Source of the DNA: Janibacter melonis
GTDB lineage: Bacteria > Actinomycetota > Actinomycetes > Actinomycetales > Dermatophilaceae
Reading direction: 5' to 3'
NCBI RefSeq assembly: GCF_020567375.1
Contig: NZ_JAJBZM010000002.1
Span: 124,001-188,000 of the forward strand
Length of the DNA stretch: 64,000 bases
Shown here: positions 1 to 7,680 of the stretch, piece by piece
Position numbering within the stretch: position 1 is the first letter of the stretch
Layout: each line of letters begins with the position of its first letter
The notes under the pieces: generated by a model
Databases searched by the model: none
Told to the model about the DNA's origin: nothing
Seen by the model: only the letters and a program-made list of their open reading frames with translations
Translations under genes and position numbers: made by a program

Positions 1-46
1 TCCCCCGGGCGCTGCGCCCGACTTGCCTGCGACAGGAGCACCACCC

Positions 47-652
47 ATGACCGAGACCACGACCCCCGAGACGACGACCGAGGCGACGCCCGAGGAGGCC
101 TCGAGCCAGGCGCCCGCGGGCACGCGTCAGTCCGCACTGGTGCGCGAAGGGGAGGTCGCCGCCGACTTCCTCGAGACGCTGCTCGACATCTGCGACCTCG
201 ACGGCGACATCGACCTCGACATCGACGGCGACCGGGCCGCGGTGGCCATCGTCGACTCCGAGGACGGCCGCGTGCCTCGTCGCCTCATCGGCAGCGACGG
301 CAAGGTCCTCGACTCGCTCCAGGAGCTGACGCGCCTCGCCGTGCAGTCGGCCACCGGTGAGCGCAGCCGCCTCATGCTCGACATCGCCGGTCACCGCGCC
401 GGCCGTCGCGCCGAGCTCGTCGAGATCGCCCGCGACGCGGTGCGCCGCTCGCGCGAGTCCGGCGAGGAGATCTCGCTCGAGCCGATGTCGGCCTTCGAGC
501 GCAAGGTCGTCCACGACGAGGTCCTCGCCTCCGGCCTGTCCTCGGAGTCCTCGGGCACCGAGCCGCGGCGCTACGTCGTCGTCATCCCCGAGGCCGGCAC
601 CCAGGCCGAGGCCGACGACGAGCAGGACGCGTCGGCCGACGCCGACGCCTGA
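47..652 (+). CDS. khpB: KhpB/Jag-type KH-R3H RNA-binding protein
   Basis: This is a single-stranded-nucleic-acid binding protein of about 201 residues, usually found between yidC and rsmG near the origin and linked in other bacteria to RNA chaperoning and cell-wall growth control. The N-terminal 35 residues are Thr/Glu/Ala-rich. A KH domain follows with the GxxG loop seen as GSDG (about residue 92), then an R3H-like C-terminal part ending in an acidic tail. An upstream in-frame TTG at 23 is possible, but the ATG at 47 has an AGGAG site at 34-38 with 8-nt spacing, so I start there. It lies 7 nt upstream of rsmG, as expected for a shared transcript. The gene order yidC-jag-rsmG is inferred, because yidC would lie outside the window. 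Confidence 0.93.
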   Translation: MTETTTPETTTEATPEEASSQAPAGTRQSALVREGEVAADFLETLLDICDLDGDIDLDIDGDRAAVAIVDSEDGRVPRRLIGSDGKVLDSLQELTRLAVQSATGERSRLMLDIAGHRAGRRAELVEIARDAVRRSRESGEEISLEPMSAFERKVVHDEVLASGLSSESSGTEPRRYVVVIPEAGTQAEADDEQDASADADA

Positions 653-659
653 GCTGCTC

Positions 660-1325
660 GTGGACCACGCCCCTGAGGCCACGGAAGGCGCTCACCGGTT
701 CTTCGCTGAGCGCCTTCCGCGCGCCACGGCCTTCGCCGACATCCTCGCCGACACCGGGGTGAGCCACGGGCTCATCGGTCCGCGCGAGGTGCCGATCCTG
801 TGGGAGCGGCACATCCTCAACTGCGCGGTGATCGAGGACGCCTTCCCCAGCGGGGCCCGGGTCGTCGACGTCGGCAGCGGTGCTGGTCTGCCCGGCGTCG
901 CGATGGCGATCGCCCGTCCCGATCTCGAGATCCATCTCGTCGAGCCGATGATGCGGCGCACCGAGTGGCTCGACGGTGTCGTCAGCGATCTAGCTCTGGA
1001 GAACGTCACGGTCCACCGTGCGCGGGCCGAGGAGATGCACGGGGTGCTCAGCGCCCCCTTCGTCACCGCGCGCGCGGTGGCCCGGCTCGACAAGCTGGCC
1101 CGCTGGTGCTTCCCGCTGCTCGACGATGGCGGGCAGCTCGTCGCGATGAAGGGCCGCACCGCGCAGGAGGAGCTCGACGCCGTGACGCCGACCCTGCGCA
1201 AGCTCGGCATGACCGCCGCCGCGGTGAGTGAGCACGGCGCCGCGGTGCTCCTCGAGGCCACAATGACGGTCGACTGCACCGTCACCCCCCGCAAGCCCGG
1301 GACGAAGCGCCCCCGCCGCCGCTGA
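660..1325 (+). CDS. rsmG: 16S rRNA (guanine-N7) methyltransferase RsmG (GidB)
   Basis: This enzyme methylates N7 of a conserved guanine in the 530 loop of 16S rRNA using S-adenosylmethionine, and its loss gives low-level streptomycin resistance in several bacteria. The Rossmann-fold SAM motif is visible as VVDVGSGAGLPG followed by the acidic ribose-binding position in HLVEP. The length of 221 residues is typical. The frame is open far upstream inside khpB, but homology begins only around the GTG at 660, 7 nt after the khpB stop. No strong Shine-Dalgarno site precedes it, which suggests translational coupling. The C-terminus is Arg/Lys-rich. The position just before parA-parB is conserved in actinobacteria. 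Confidence 0.95.
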   Translation: MDHAPEATEGAHRFFAERLPRATAFADILADTGVSHGLIGPREVPILWERHILNCAVIEDAFPSGARVVDVGSGAGLPGVAMAIARPDLEIHLVEPMMRRTEWLDGVVSDLALENVTVHRARAEEMHGVLSAPFVTARAVARLDKLARWCFPLLDDGGQLVAMKGRTAQEELDAVTPTLRKLGMTAAAVSEHGAAVLLEATMTVDCTVTPRKPGTKRPRRR

Positions 1326-1341
1326 CCCCCCACCGCACCCC

Positions 1342-1373
1342 ACGGCCCGTGTTTCACGTGAAACACGGGCCGT
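1342..1373. promoter_or_regulatory. parS site 1 embedded in a perfect 32-bp palindrome
   Basis: Positions 1350-1365 read TGTTTCACGTGAAACA, the canonical ParB-binding parS 16-mer. The symmetry extends 8 bp further on each side (ACGGCCCG on the left, its complement on the right), giving a perfect 32-bp palindrome 16 nt after the rsmG stop. It could fold as a strong hairpin in rsmG mRNA, so the same DNA may serve as centromere site and transcript 3-prime end. No U-tract follows. Confidence 0.95.
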
Positions 1374-1398
1374 CCTGCGTCTCAGGGTGGGTGGGGGC

Positions 1399-2060
1399 TG
1401 GTGGTGGTTGAGGTGCGCGGAAGAAGTCCGTGGTGGTTGAGGTGCGACGAAGGAGCCTCGAAACCACCCGACCCAGTCGCGACGGCTTACGGTCGTCACG
1501 GTCTCGCCCGTGATCCTTGCGATGGTGCCTGACGTCAGCCCGAAGATGGCGATGGTCGAGGTGCACCGAAGGGTCTCGAAGTCACGGCTCGAAGGGCCGG
1601 CCCGGTGGTCTCGAGGCCTGGGCGCGAGGCGCCCTTCGCACCTCGACCAGCAACGGTGTTGGTGGTCGAGGTGCGACGAAGGAGGCTCGAAACCACACCC
1701 TGCGCGTGATGGCGGGTGGGGCGCGAAGAGCAACCCGGTGGTGGTTGAGGTGCGACGAAGGAGCCTCGAAACCACCCGGGACGGTCGCGATGGGCTCACG
1801 GTCGACGTGCTGAGCTCCGAAGCCGCGACGGATGGTCAACACGACGCCTGTGGTCCGGTGGTCTCGAGGCTAGGGCGCGGGGCGCCCTTCGCACCTCGAC
1901 CAGCAACGGTGCTGGTGGTCGAGGTGCGGGCCGAGAGACCTCGAAGTCCCCGACCGAACGGCCCAGCCGGTGGTCTCGAGGCTCGGGCGCGGGCGCGGGC
2001 GCGGGCGCGGGGCGCCCTTCGCACTTCGACCGGCACCGGCTTGGTGATCGAAGTTCGGGG
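1399..2060. repeat. Cluster of palindromic intergenic repeats in the 1-kb gap before parA
   Basis: No gene is supported in 1326-2326. The gap holds about nine copies of two related palindromic units. Type 1 begins GGTGGTTGAGGTGCGACGAA and ends AGCCTCGAAACCACC, its ends pairing as a hairpin (1431-1469, 1661-1696 and 1737-1777, with degenerate copies at 1401-1430, 1551-1585 and 1914-1950). Type 2 begins GGTGGTCTCGAGGC, has an inner GGGCGC/GCGCCC stem and ends GCACCTCGACCA (1603-1649, 1857-1903, 1969-2033). The copy at 1969 has four tandem GGGCGC hexamers (1985-2008) where the others have one. Such REP-like elements are common between genes in high-GC actinobacteria. Open frames across this stretch are repeat artefacts. 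Confidence 0.85.
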
Positions 2061-2131
2061 GTGGCGTGCTCTGCGCGGTGCCAACGAGGAGATCGAGGCC
2101 TCGGGAGGCACCAGGAGCGCTGGCACGCGGA

Positions 2132-2147
2132 TGTTTCACGTGAAACG
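2132..2147. promoter_or_regulatory. parS site 2
   Basis: The sequence TGTTTCACGTGAAACG differs from the perfect parS palindrome only at its last base. It lies upstream of parA, downstream of the palindromic repeat cluster, within 1.2 kb of the other three sites. Confidence 0.93.
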
Positions 2148-2211
2148 AGCTGCGCCTACCCCACCAGTCGGGAGCGCGCCGTGCGAGCTGGGGTCGCACG
2201 CGAAGGCGGCA

Positions 2212-2227
2212 TGCTTCACGTGAAACA
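2212..2227. promoter_or_regulatory. parS site 3
   Basis: The sequence TGCTTCACGTGAAACA is a parS 16-mer with one mismatch (C for T at position 3). It lies about 100 bp upstream of the parA start, so ParB bound or spread here could also affect parAB transcription. Confidence 0.9.
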
Positions 2228-2326
2228 CACGCACACCGGCCTGCCCCACGACCCCATCTACCCGCTTTGGCGTGTCGTCGCCCGGTGACGTTGAATGGGA
2301 CGGCTTCATCGAGGAACGGAGAGAGC

Positions 2327-3502
2327 GTGCACGACGCCGCACCCACTGATCGACCCACCGGTCGTCAGGTCGTCCCAGGGATGGGGTGGCCCGCACTGCC
2401 GGCCCCCTCGGAGTCCGAGCCCATCGGCTGGCAAGGCGAGCGGGTGACTCCGCGAACGCCGGACACCTCGGCTGCGCCGAGCGACGCCGCACCCGAGCAG
2501 ACCGCCGCGAGTACCGTTTCACGTGAAACGTCGACCTCGAGGGACGACGCGGCCGTCGGTGACACGACGCAGGGTGCCTCGGGCGACGACGCAGCAGAGG
2601 ACGAGTCACCAGTCCTCGCCGCGGTCAACGCCGACAAACGCGCTCGCGCCCGCCTGGCGTCGAAGACCTTCCCCACGCCGGACCGCACCCGCGTCATCAC
2701 CGTCTCGAACCAGAAGGGCGGGGTCGGCAAGACGACGACCGCCGTCAACCTCGCCGCCGCCCTCGCGCAGAACGGCCTGACGGTCCTGCTCGTCGACACC
2801 GACCCGCAGGGCAACGCGAGCACGGCGCTCAACATCGACCACCACGCCGAGGTCCCGAGCATCTACGACGTGCTCATCGAGGGCACGCCGATGGCCGACG
2901 TCATGCAGCCCTGCCCCGACGTCGACGGTCTGTGGTGCGTGCCCGCGACGATCGACCTCGCGGGGGCCGAGATCGAGCTCGTCTCCCTCGTGGCCCGTGA
3001 GTCGCGGATGCGCGGCGCCCTCGACCAGCTCGCCCGCACCCGGGCCGAGCGGGGTGAGCGACGCATCGACTACGTCGTCGTCGACTGCCCGCCGAGCCTC
3101 GGCCTGCTGACGGTCAACGCCTTCGTCGCCGCGCAGGAGGTGCTCATCCCCATCCAGTGCGAGTACTACGCGCTCGAAGGCCTCTCGCAGCTGCTCAAGA
3201 ACATCGACCTCATCCAGACGCATCTCAACCCCGAGCTGCACGTCTCGACGATCCTGCTGACGATGTACGACGGGCGCACGAACCTCTCGCGCCAGGTCGC
3301 CGAGGAGGTCCGCACCCACTTCCCCGACGAGGTGATCGGGGCGACCATCCCGCGCTCCGTCCGGGTCTCCGAGGCACCGAGCTTCGGCCAGACGGTCATC
3401 ACGTACGACCCCCAGAGCTCTGGGGCCCTGGCCTACCTCGAGGCCGCAGCTGAGATCGCCGACCGCGGGGTCGGCACCGACGGACAGGACGGCCAGGAAT
3501 GA
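2327..3502 (+). CDS. parA: Chromosome-partitioning ATPase ParA (Soj)
   Basis: ParA is a Walker-type ATPase that binds the nucleoid non-specifically and moves ParB-parS complexes, segregating the origin region. A deviant Walker A motif, KGGVGKTT, lies near residue 130, and [10 protein letters not shown] gives Walker B. About 115 residues of Ser/Thr/Asp/Ala-rich, probably disordered extension precede the ATPase, longer than in minimal Soj proteins but common in actinobacteria. The GTG at 2327 is chosen for the GAGGAA/GGAGAG sequence just upstream; an ATG at 2381 would remove 18 residues. A parS site lies inside the coding region at 2515-2530. The stop overlaps the parB start (ATGA at 3499), so the two genes are co-translated. 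Confidence 0.93.
   Translation: MHDAAPTDRPTGRQVVPGMGWPALPAPSESEPIGWQGERVTPRTPDTSAAPSDAAPEQTAASTVSRETSTSRDDAAVGDTTQGASGDDAAEDESPVLAAVNADKRARARLASKTFPTPDRTRVITVSNQKGGVGKTTTAVNLAAALAQNGLTVLLVDTDPQGNASTALNIDHHAEVPSIYDVLIEGTPMADVMQPCPDVDGLWCVPATIDLAGAEIELVSLVARESRMRGALDQLARTRAERGERRIDYVVVDCPPSLGLLTVNAFVAAQEVLIPIQCEYYALEGLSQLLKNIDLIQTHLNPELHVSTILLTMYDGRTNLSRQVAEEVRTHFPDEVIGATIPRSVRVSEAPSFGQTVITYDPQSSGALAYLEAAAEIADRGVGTDGQDGQE
2515..2530. promoter_or_regulatory. parS site 4, inside parA
   Basis: The sequence CGTTTCACGTGAAACG is a perfect 16-bp palindrome with the parS core TTTCACGTGAAA. It lies in the codons for the disordered ParA N-terminus, where coding constraint is low, so the centromere site is tolerated within the gene. 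Confidence 0.92.
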
Positions 3503-4605
3503 GCGAGAAGCGACGCGGACTCGGACGTGGGCTCGGCGCCCTCATCCCCGACGCCAGCACGGCGCGCAGCCGGCCGGTGGACGTCTTCTTCGCCGAGCGG
3601 GACGCGAGTCCCGCCGCAGGTGCACCCACGGACGGCTCGAGCGCCCCGAACACCGCTGCAGGCATGCTCGCCGCCGCGCAGAAGGCCCCGACGGGCGAGC
3701 CCACCGCCGCGCACGACGCCCCGCACCACGTGGAGCACCCCGAGCCCACCCCGGCGCAGGACGGTCTCGCGCCCGTCCCCGGTGCCCACTACGCCGAGAT
3801 CCCCGTCGACGCCATCCGGCCCAACCCGCGTCAGCCGCGCACCGTCTTCGACGAGGACGACATGGCTGAGCTCGTGCACTCGATCCGCGAGATCGGTGTT
3901 CTGCAGCCGGTCGTCGTGCGTCCCCTCGCCGAGGGTGCCGACGCGCAGGACGGCGTGCGCTTCGAGCTCATCATGGGCGAGCGTCGCTGGCGGGCCACCC
4001 GCGCCGCGGACCGCGAGAGCATCCCCGCGATCGTCAAGGCCACCGAGGACGACGACCTCCTGCGCGACGCGCTGCTGGAGAACCTCCACCGCTCCGAGCT
4101 CAACGCGCTCGAGGAGGCGGCCGCCTACCAGCAGCTGCTCGACGACTTCGGCTGCACCCAGGACGAGCTGGCCATCCGCATCGGCCGCTCCCGCCCGCAG
4201 ATCAGCAACACCCTGCGCCTGCTGCGCCTGCCCCCGCTCGTCGCCCGCCGCGTGGCCGCCGGTGTGCTCTCGGCCGGGCACGCCCGCGCTCTGCTCTCCC
4301 TGCCCGACGGCGCGAGCATGGAGCGCCTGGCGCAGCGCATCGTCGCCGAGGGCCTGTCCGTGCGCACGGTCGAGGAGATCGTCGCGCTCGGCATGGAGCC
4401 CGAGCGCGAGGCGCGCCGCTCCTCCCCGCGCCTGCCCGCCCCCGAGCTCGACGACCTCGGCGCCGCGGTGAGCGACCACCTCGACACCCGCGCGAAGATC
4501 TCGATGGGCGCCAAGAAGGGCCGGATGACCATCGAGTTCGCCTCGATGGACGACCTCACCCGCATCCTCGAGCGAATCGGCATGGACAGCACGCACATCG
4601 TCTGA
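3499..4605 (+). CDS. parB: Chromosome-partitioning protein ParB (Spo0J), CTPase clamp
   Basis: ParB binds parS, hydrolyses CTP and slides as a clamp to form the partition complex. The 368-residue protein has a basic ParA-stimulating N-terminus ([14 protein letters not shown]), a disordered Ala/Pro linker to about residue 95, the CTP-binding motif GERRWRA near residue 160, and the ENLHRSELN segment leading into the helix-turn-helix that reads parS (around [19 protein letters not shown]). The C-terminal dimerisation region follows. The start codon overlaps the parA stop. Four parS sites lie just upstream, so cis loading is expected. Confidence 0.96.
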   Translation: MSEKRRGLGRGLGALIPDASTARSRPVDVFFAERDASPAAGAPTDGSSAPNTAAGMLAAAQKAPTGEPTAAHDAPHHVEHPEPTPAQDGLAPVPGAHYAEIPVDAIRPNPRQPRTVFDEDDMAELVHSIREIGVLQPVVVRPLAEGADAQDGVRFELIMGERRWRATRAADRESIPAIVKATEDDDLLRDALLENLHRSELNALEEAAAYQQLLDDFGCTQDELAIRIGRSRPQISNTLRLLRLPPLVARRVAAGVLSAGHARALLSLPDGASMERLAQRIVAEGLSVRTVEEIVALGMEPEREARRSSPRLPAPELDDLGAAVSDHLDTRAKISMGAKKGRMTIEFASMDDLTRILERIGMDSTHIV

Positions 4606-4646
4606 CGACGCGAGATCCGTTGCAGCGCAACGGTTTCCGGCATGAC

Positions 4647-4680
4647 GAAGGGGGACCCACCAGTCGGTGGGTCCCCCTTC
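4647..4680. terminator. Bidirectional terminator between parB and trxA
   Basis: This is a perfect 15-bp stem (GAAGGGGGACCCACC and its complement) with a 4-nt AGTC loop, between the convergent ends of parB and trxA. A weaker inverted repeat, CGTTGC-AGC-GCAACG, lies at 4618-4632 closer to parB. Neither has a T-tract, as is usual for high-GC terminators. Confidence 0.85.
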
Positions 4681-4697
4681 GCCAGGTGGTCCTGAGG

Positions 4698-5024
4698 TCA
4701 GCCGATGAAGGGCTCGAGCTCCTTGATGAGCTTCGGCTTCGGCATCGCGCCGACGAGCGTCTTGACGATCTCGCCGTTCTTGTAGACGTGCATCGTGGGG
4801 ATCGAGGTGATCCCGTAGCGCGAGGTGATCTCGGGGTTCTCGTCGGTGTTGAGCTTGACGATCGACAGCTTGCCGTCGTACTGCCCGGCGAGCTCCTCGA
4901 GCACCGGCGCGACCGCGCGGCACGGGCCGCACCAGGGCGCCCAGAAGTCGACGAGGACGGGGGTCTCGCTGCCCAGGACGTCCTGCTCGAACGTCGCGTC
5001 GGTGGTGGGCTTGGTGCCAGCCAT
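4698..5024 (-). CDS. trxA: Thioredoxin TrxA
   Basis: This is a small disulfide reductase of 108 residues, reduced by the thioredoxin reductase encoded just upstream. The redox motif is WCGPC, in the context FWAPWCGPCRAV, and the cis-Pro segment is SIPTMHVYKNG. The frame is open far upstream, but the ATG complementary to 5022-5024 has a GGAAGG site about 6 nt before it and matches the family start. It lies 59 nt downstream of trxB on the same strand and probably shares its transcript. Confidence 0.96.
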   Translation of the reverse strand: MAGTKPTTDATFEQDVLGSETPVLVDFWAPWCGPCRAVAPVLEELAGQYDGKLSIVKLNTDENPEITSRYGITSIPTMHVYKNGEIVKTLVGAMPKPKLIKELEPFIG

Positions 5025-5083
5025 GGTGATCCTTCCGGTCGGGGTGTGCGTCGGGGTGACGAAGGGGGAGGGAGTCGAGGATG

Positions 5084-6109
5084 TCAGCGGACGCCGACAG
5101 TGCCCTCGACCGGGTCCTCCTGAGAGATGAGCGACTGGTCGGCGGCCGGTGCCCCGGCCTCCTCGCGCTCGGCGAGCCACCGCTCGGCGTCCAGAGCCGC
5201 GGAGCAGCCGGACCCGGCGGCCGTGATGGCCTGGCGGTAGGTGTGGTCGACGAGGTCGCCGCAGGCGAAGACCCCGTCGAGGTTCGTGCGGGTCGAGCGG
5301 CCCTCGGCGAGGACGTAGCCCTCGGCGTCGAGGGCGACCTTCGCCGCGTCGGTGGTCTGCGTGAGCAGCTCGTTGCGGGGGTCGTGACCGATGGCGACGA
5401 AGAGGCCGGTGACCTCGAGGTCGCGCTCCGCACCGGTCCGGGTGTCGCGAAGGGTGATCGAGGAGACCTTGTCCTGGCCGTGGATCGCCGAGACCTCGGA
5501 GTTCCACGCGAAACGGATCTTGTCGTTGCCCAGGGCGCGGTCGGCCATGATCTTGCTCGCGCGCAGCTCCTCGCGGCGGTGGACGATCGTCACCGAGCGG
5601 GCGAACTTCGTGAGGAAGGTGGCCTCCTCGATCGCGGAGTCGCCACCACCGACGACCGCGATGTCCTGGTCGCGGAAGAAGAAGCCGTCGCACGTGGCGC
5701 ACCAGCTGACGCCGTGGCCGGACAGGCGCTTCTCGTCGGGCAGACCGAGCTCGCGGTAGGCCGAGCCCATCGCGAGGATCACCGCGTGGGCGCGGTGCTC
5801 GGTGCCCTCGGAGTCGGTGACGACCTTGACGTCGCCGTCGAGACGCACGGAGGCGACGTCGTCGGTGACGATCTCGGTCCCGAAGCGCTCGGCCTGGCCG
5901 CGCATCGACATCATGAGGTCGGGGCCCATGATCCCGTCGGTGAAGCCGGGGAAGTTCTCGACCTCGGTGGTGTTCATCAGCGCGCCACCAGCCGTGACCG
6001 CACCCTCGAAGAGCAGGGGTGCGAGGTTGGCTCGGGCGGCGTACACGGCCGCGGTGTAGCCGGCCGGACCGGACCCGATGATGATGACGTTACGGACGTC
6101 GGCAGTCAC
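5084..6109 (-). CDS. trxB: Thioredoxin reductase TrxB
   Basis: This flavoenzyme passes electrons from NADPH to thioredoxin. The FAD-binding GSGPAG motif is near the N-terminus ([14 protein letters not shown]), the redox-active CATC is in [11 protein letters not shown], and the NADPH Rossmann motif is [11 protein letters not shown]. The length is about 341 residues. The frame continues to an ATG at 6169, but the GTG complementary to 6107-6109 has a GAGGA site 9 nt upstream and sits directly before the FAD fold, so I prefer it. A SigR/SigH-like promoter lies about 55 bp upstream, which would make the gene inducible by thiol oxidation. Confidence 0.95.
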   Translation of the reverse strand: MTADVRNVIIIGSGPAGYTAAVYAARANLAPLLFEGAVTAGGALMNTTEVENFPGFTDGIMGPDLMMSMRGQAERFGTEIVTDDVASVRLDGDVKVVTDSEGTEHRAHAVILAMGSAYRELGLPDEKRLSGHGVSWCATCDGFFFRDQDIAVVGGGDSAIEEATFLTKFARSVTIVHRREELRASKIMADRALGNDKIRFAWNSEVSAIHGQDKVSSITLRDTRTGAERDLEVTGLFVAIGHDPRNELLTQTTDAAKVALDAEGYVLAEGRSTRTNLDGVFACGDLVDHTYRQAITAAGSGCSAALDAERWLAEREEAGAPAADQSLISQEDPVEGTVGVR

Positions 6110-6164
6110 AGATGTAGTCCTCGGATGGTGGGTGCAGGGGTAGATCTTGGGGTCTGTCGTGCTC

Positions 6165-6190
6165 AACACCCATCGTAGGCGAGCGATTCC
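6165..6190 (-). promoter_or_regulatory. SigR/SigH-type promoter for trxB-trxA
   Basis: Read on the minus strand, GGAAT (6190-6186) is followed after exactly 18 nt by GTT (6167-6165). That is the GGAAT-N18-GTT pattern of the actinobacterial disulfide-stress sigma factors SigR (Streptomyces) and SigH (Mycobacterium), whose classical targets include trxB-trxA. A TACGAT hexamer at 6177-6172 could act as a housekeeping -10 box in the same place. Confidence 0.65.
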
Positions 6191-6220
6191 CGACCGCCCG
6201 CCAGCATGTCCAGGGGGAGC

Positions 6221-7036
6221 TCAGCGCACCGGCACGCTCGTGTCGTAGATCGGCTCGCAGCCCGCGGCGACGGCCCAGGCGCGGGTGCCGTCGTCACCGA
6301 CCGCGACGAGGAGGAAGCCGGCCCGCCCGTCGAAGGTCCCGACGTCGGCCTGGACGGGGTGCACCTCGCCCGCCCCGATCTGACGCAGGCAGTCGCGCGC
6401 CCCGCGCTCGGTCGTCAGCGGGCCGAGCATCGGCGAGCTCGACGAGTAGGCCACGGCACCACGGTGCTTCCGCGTCCACACGGACGTCGTCCGGGCGGCG
6501 CCGTCCTCGAGCGTCGCCTCGGTGTAGCGCCGCTCGGTCATCGTCAGCACGAAGGGGGACGAGCTCTGGAAGGGGGAGCGACCGGAGTTCCCCGAGAAGG
6601 CCTTGGTCGAGCTCTCCGCGGACTGCGAGGGCGCGTCCTCGACCCCTTCGTCCCCGTCCGTCAGACCACCGTCCTCGGAGCGGGTCGACGCGGGGCCCGA
6701 CTCGTCGCCGGCGCTCCCGCCCGCGCCGGAGCCTGCCGAGCTGTCCGCTCCGCCGCGCAGCGTCGTGCTCGCGACGTACCCGGTGCCGGTGACGAGGACC
6801 ACGGCGGCCGCAGCCCCGAGGAGCCACGACCCGGCCCGACGCCGGTGGGTCGCGAGCGGCGTGACGGTGGCGCCGGCACGTCGTCGTCGGCGCTCCTCGT
6901 GCAGCGAGGCCTCGATGCGGGCGACGAGCTCGGGCGGCATCGCCGGGTGCTCGTCACCGGACGGCAGGTCGGCGAGCAGGGCGCGGACGTGCTCGTCGTC
7001 GCGCTCCTCGTCGGGGCGCTGCGGGTCCTGCGTCAT
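6221..7036 (-). CDS. Putative membrane anti-sigma factor (RsmA/RsiM-like)
   Basis: This is a 271-residue single-pass membrane protein overlapping the upstream ECF sigma gene by 4 nt, the usual arrangement for a cognate anti-sigma factor. The cytosolic part (residues 1-70) has an acidic start and a helical segment (PPELVARIEASLHEERRRRRAG). A membrane segment follows at about 72-95 (SWLLGAAAAVVLVTGTGYV), then an extracytoplasmic Gly/Ser/Asp-rich linker and a small folded domain. The HxxxCxxC zinc motif of ZAS anti-sigma factors is absent. In mycobacteria the gene at this position encodes the SigM antagonist. The function is inferred from position and topology. Confidence 0.72.
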   Translation of the reverse strand: MTQDPQRPDEERDDEHVRALLADLPSGDEHPAMPPELVARIEASLHEERRRRRAGATVTPLATHRRRAGSWLLGAAAAVVLVTGTGYVASTTLRGGADSSAGSGAGGSAGDESGPASTRSEDGGLTDGDEGVEDAPSQSAESSTKAFSGNSGRSPFQSSSPFVLTMTERRYTEATLEDGAARTTSVWTRKHRGAVAYSSSSPMLGPLTTERGARDCLRQIGAGEVHPVQADVGTFDGRAGFLLVAVGDDGTRAWAVAAGCEPIYDTSVPVR

Positions 7037-7674
7037 GCCTCACCTCCTGCGCTCGCTGCGGGGCCCGTGCGGCCCGGGGGCGCGATGCCCCCTTCGTCAT
7101 CTGACGTGCGGGCACCGTCTGGGGTTCCCGCACGCAGGACGGCGGCCAGGGCGGCGCGGCCACGACTGCCCCGCGACTTCACCGTGCCCTCGGCGACACC
7201 GAGCATGCGCGCGGCCTCGGCGACCGGCACGCCGTGCATGTCGACGAGCACGAGGACGAGGCGCTGCGGCTCGGGCAGCGCGGCGAGGGCGTCCTGGACG
7301 AGCAGCCGGGTGTCGACCTGCGCGGTCCCGTCGGGACGCGAGGGCAGGCGCGTCGACGCCCGCTCGTCGAGCTCGTCGAGGGAGTCCGTCGGCCGGGCTC
7401 GGCGCAGACGGTCCAGGCACGCGTTGACGACGACGCGGTGCAGCCAGGTCGTCACCGCTGCGTCGCCGCGGTATCCCTCCGCGCGGCGGAAGGCGGCGAG
7501 GAAGCCGTCCTGTACGGCGTCGGCCGCCAGCTCGGGGTCGCGGCACACCGAGAGGGCGACGCCCCACATGCGGTCCCGGTGACGGGCGAAGAGCTCGCCG
7601 AAGGCGTCCGGGTCACCGGCGACGTGCCGCCGCACGAGCTCGCGGTCGTCGATCTCGTCCAGCGCCCCCCGCAC
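7033..7674 (-). CDS. sigM: ECF sigma factor, SigM-like
   Basis: This is an RNA polymerase sigma factor with region 2 (FGELFARHRDRMWGVALSVC, then DAVQDGFLAAFRRA) and region 4 (LPEPQRLVLVLVDMHGVPVAEAARMLGVAEGTVKSR), 213 residues long. Its place between the murJ/pseudokinase genes and trxB matches sigM in mycobacteria and streptomycetes. The start is a GTG 7 nt after the preceding stop with a poor ribosome site, suggesting coupling to the pseudokinase gene. The C-terminal 30 residues are disordered, rich in Gly/Pro/Ala. The anti-sigma gene overlaps its stop. Confidence 0.88.
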   Translation of the reverse strand: MRGALDEIDDRELVRRHVAGDPDAFGELFARHRDRMWGVALSVCRDPELAADAVQDGFLAAFRRAEGYRGDAAVTTWLHRVVVNACLDRLRRARPTDSLDELDERASTRLPSRPDGTAQVDTRLLVQDALAALPEPQRLVLVLVDMHGVPVAEAARMLGVAEGTVKSRGSRGRAALAAVLRAGTPDGARTSDDEGGIAPPGRTGPAASAGGEA

Positions 7675-7680
7675 GTCGGC

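Noticed and set aside
23-46. TTG at 23 as start of khpB
   Set aside because: The ATG at 47 has AGGAG at ideal spacing; the extension adds only eight residues without conservation value.
1399-2060. The repeat cluster as a CRISPR array
   Set aside because: Units differ in length and orientation, spacers are irregular, some are themselves palindromes, and no cas gene is nearby.
1510-2223. Open frames across the repeat cluster before parA
   Set aside because: Translations are made of repeat units read in several frames, with no ribosome site and no family motif.
3433-5433. A 666-codon minus-strand frame opposite parB
   Set aside because: It is a shadow of parB and of other frames of the trx genes; composition is Arg/Gly/Ala/Asp-biased with no motif.
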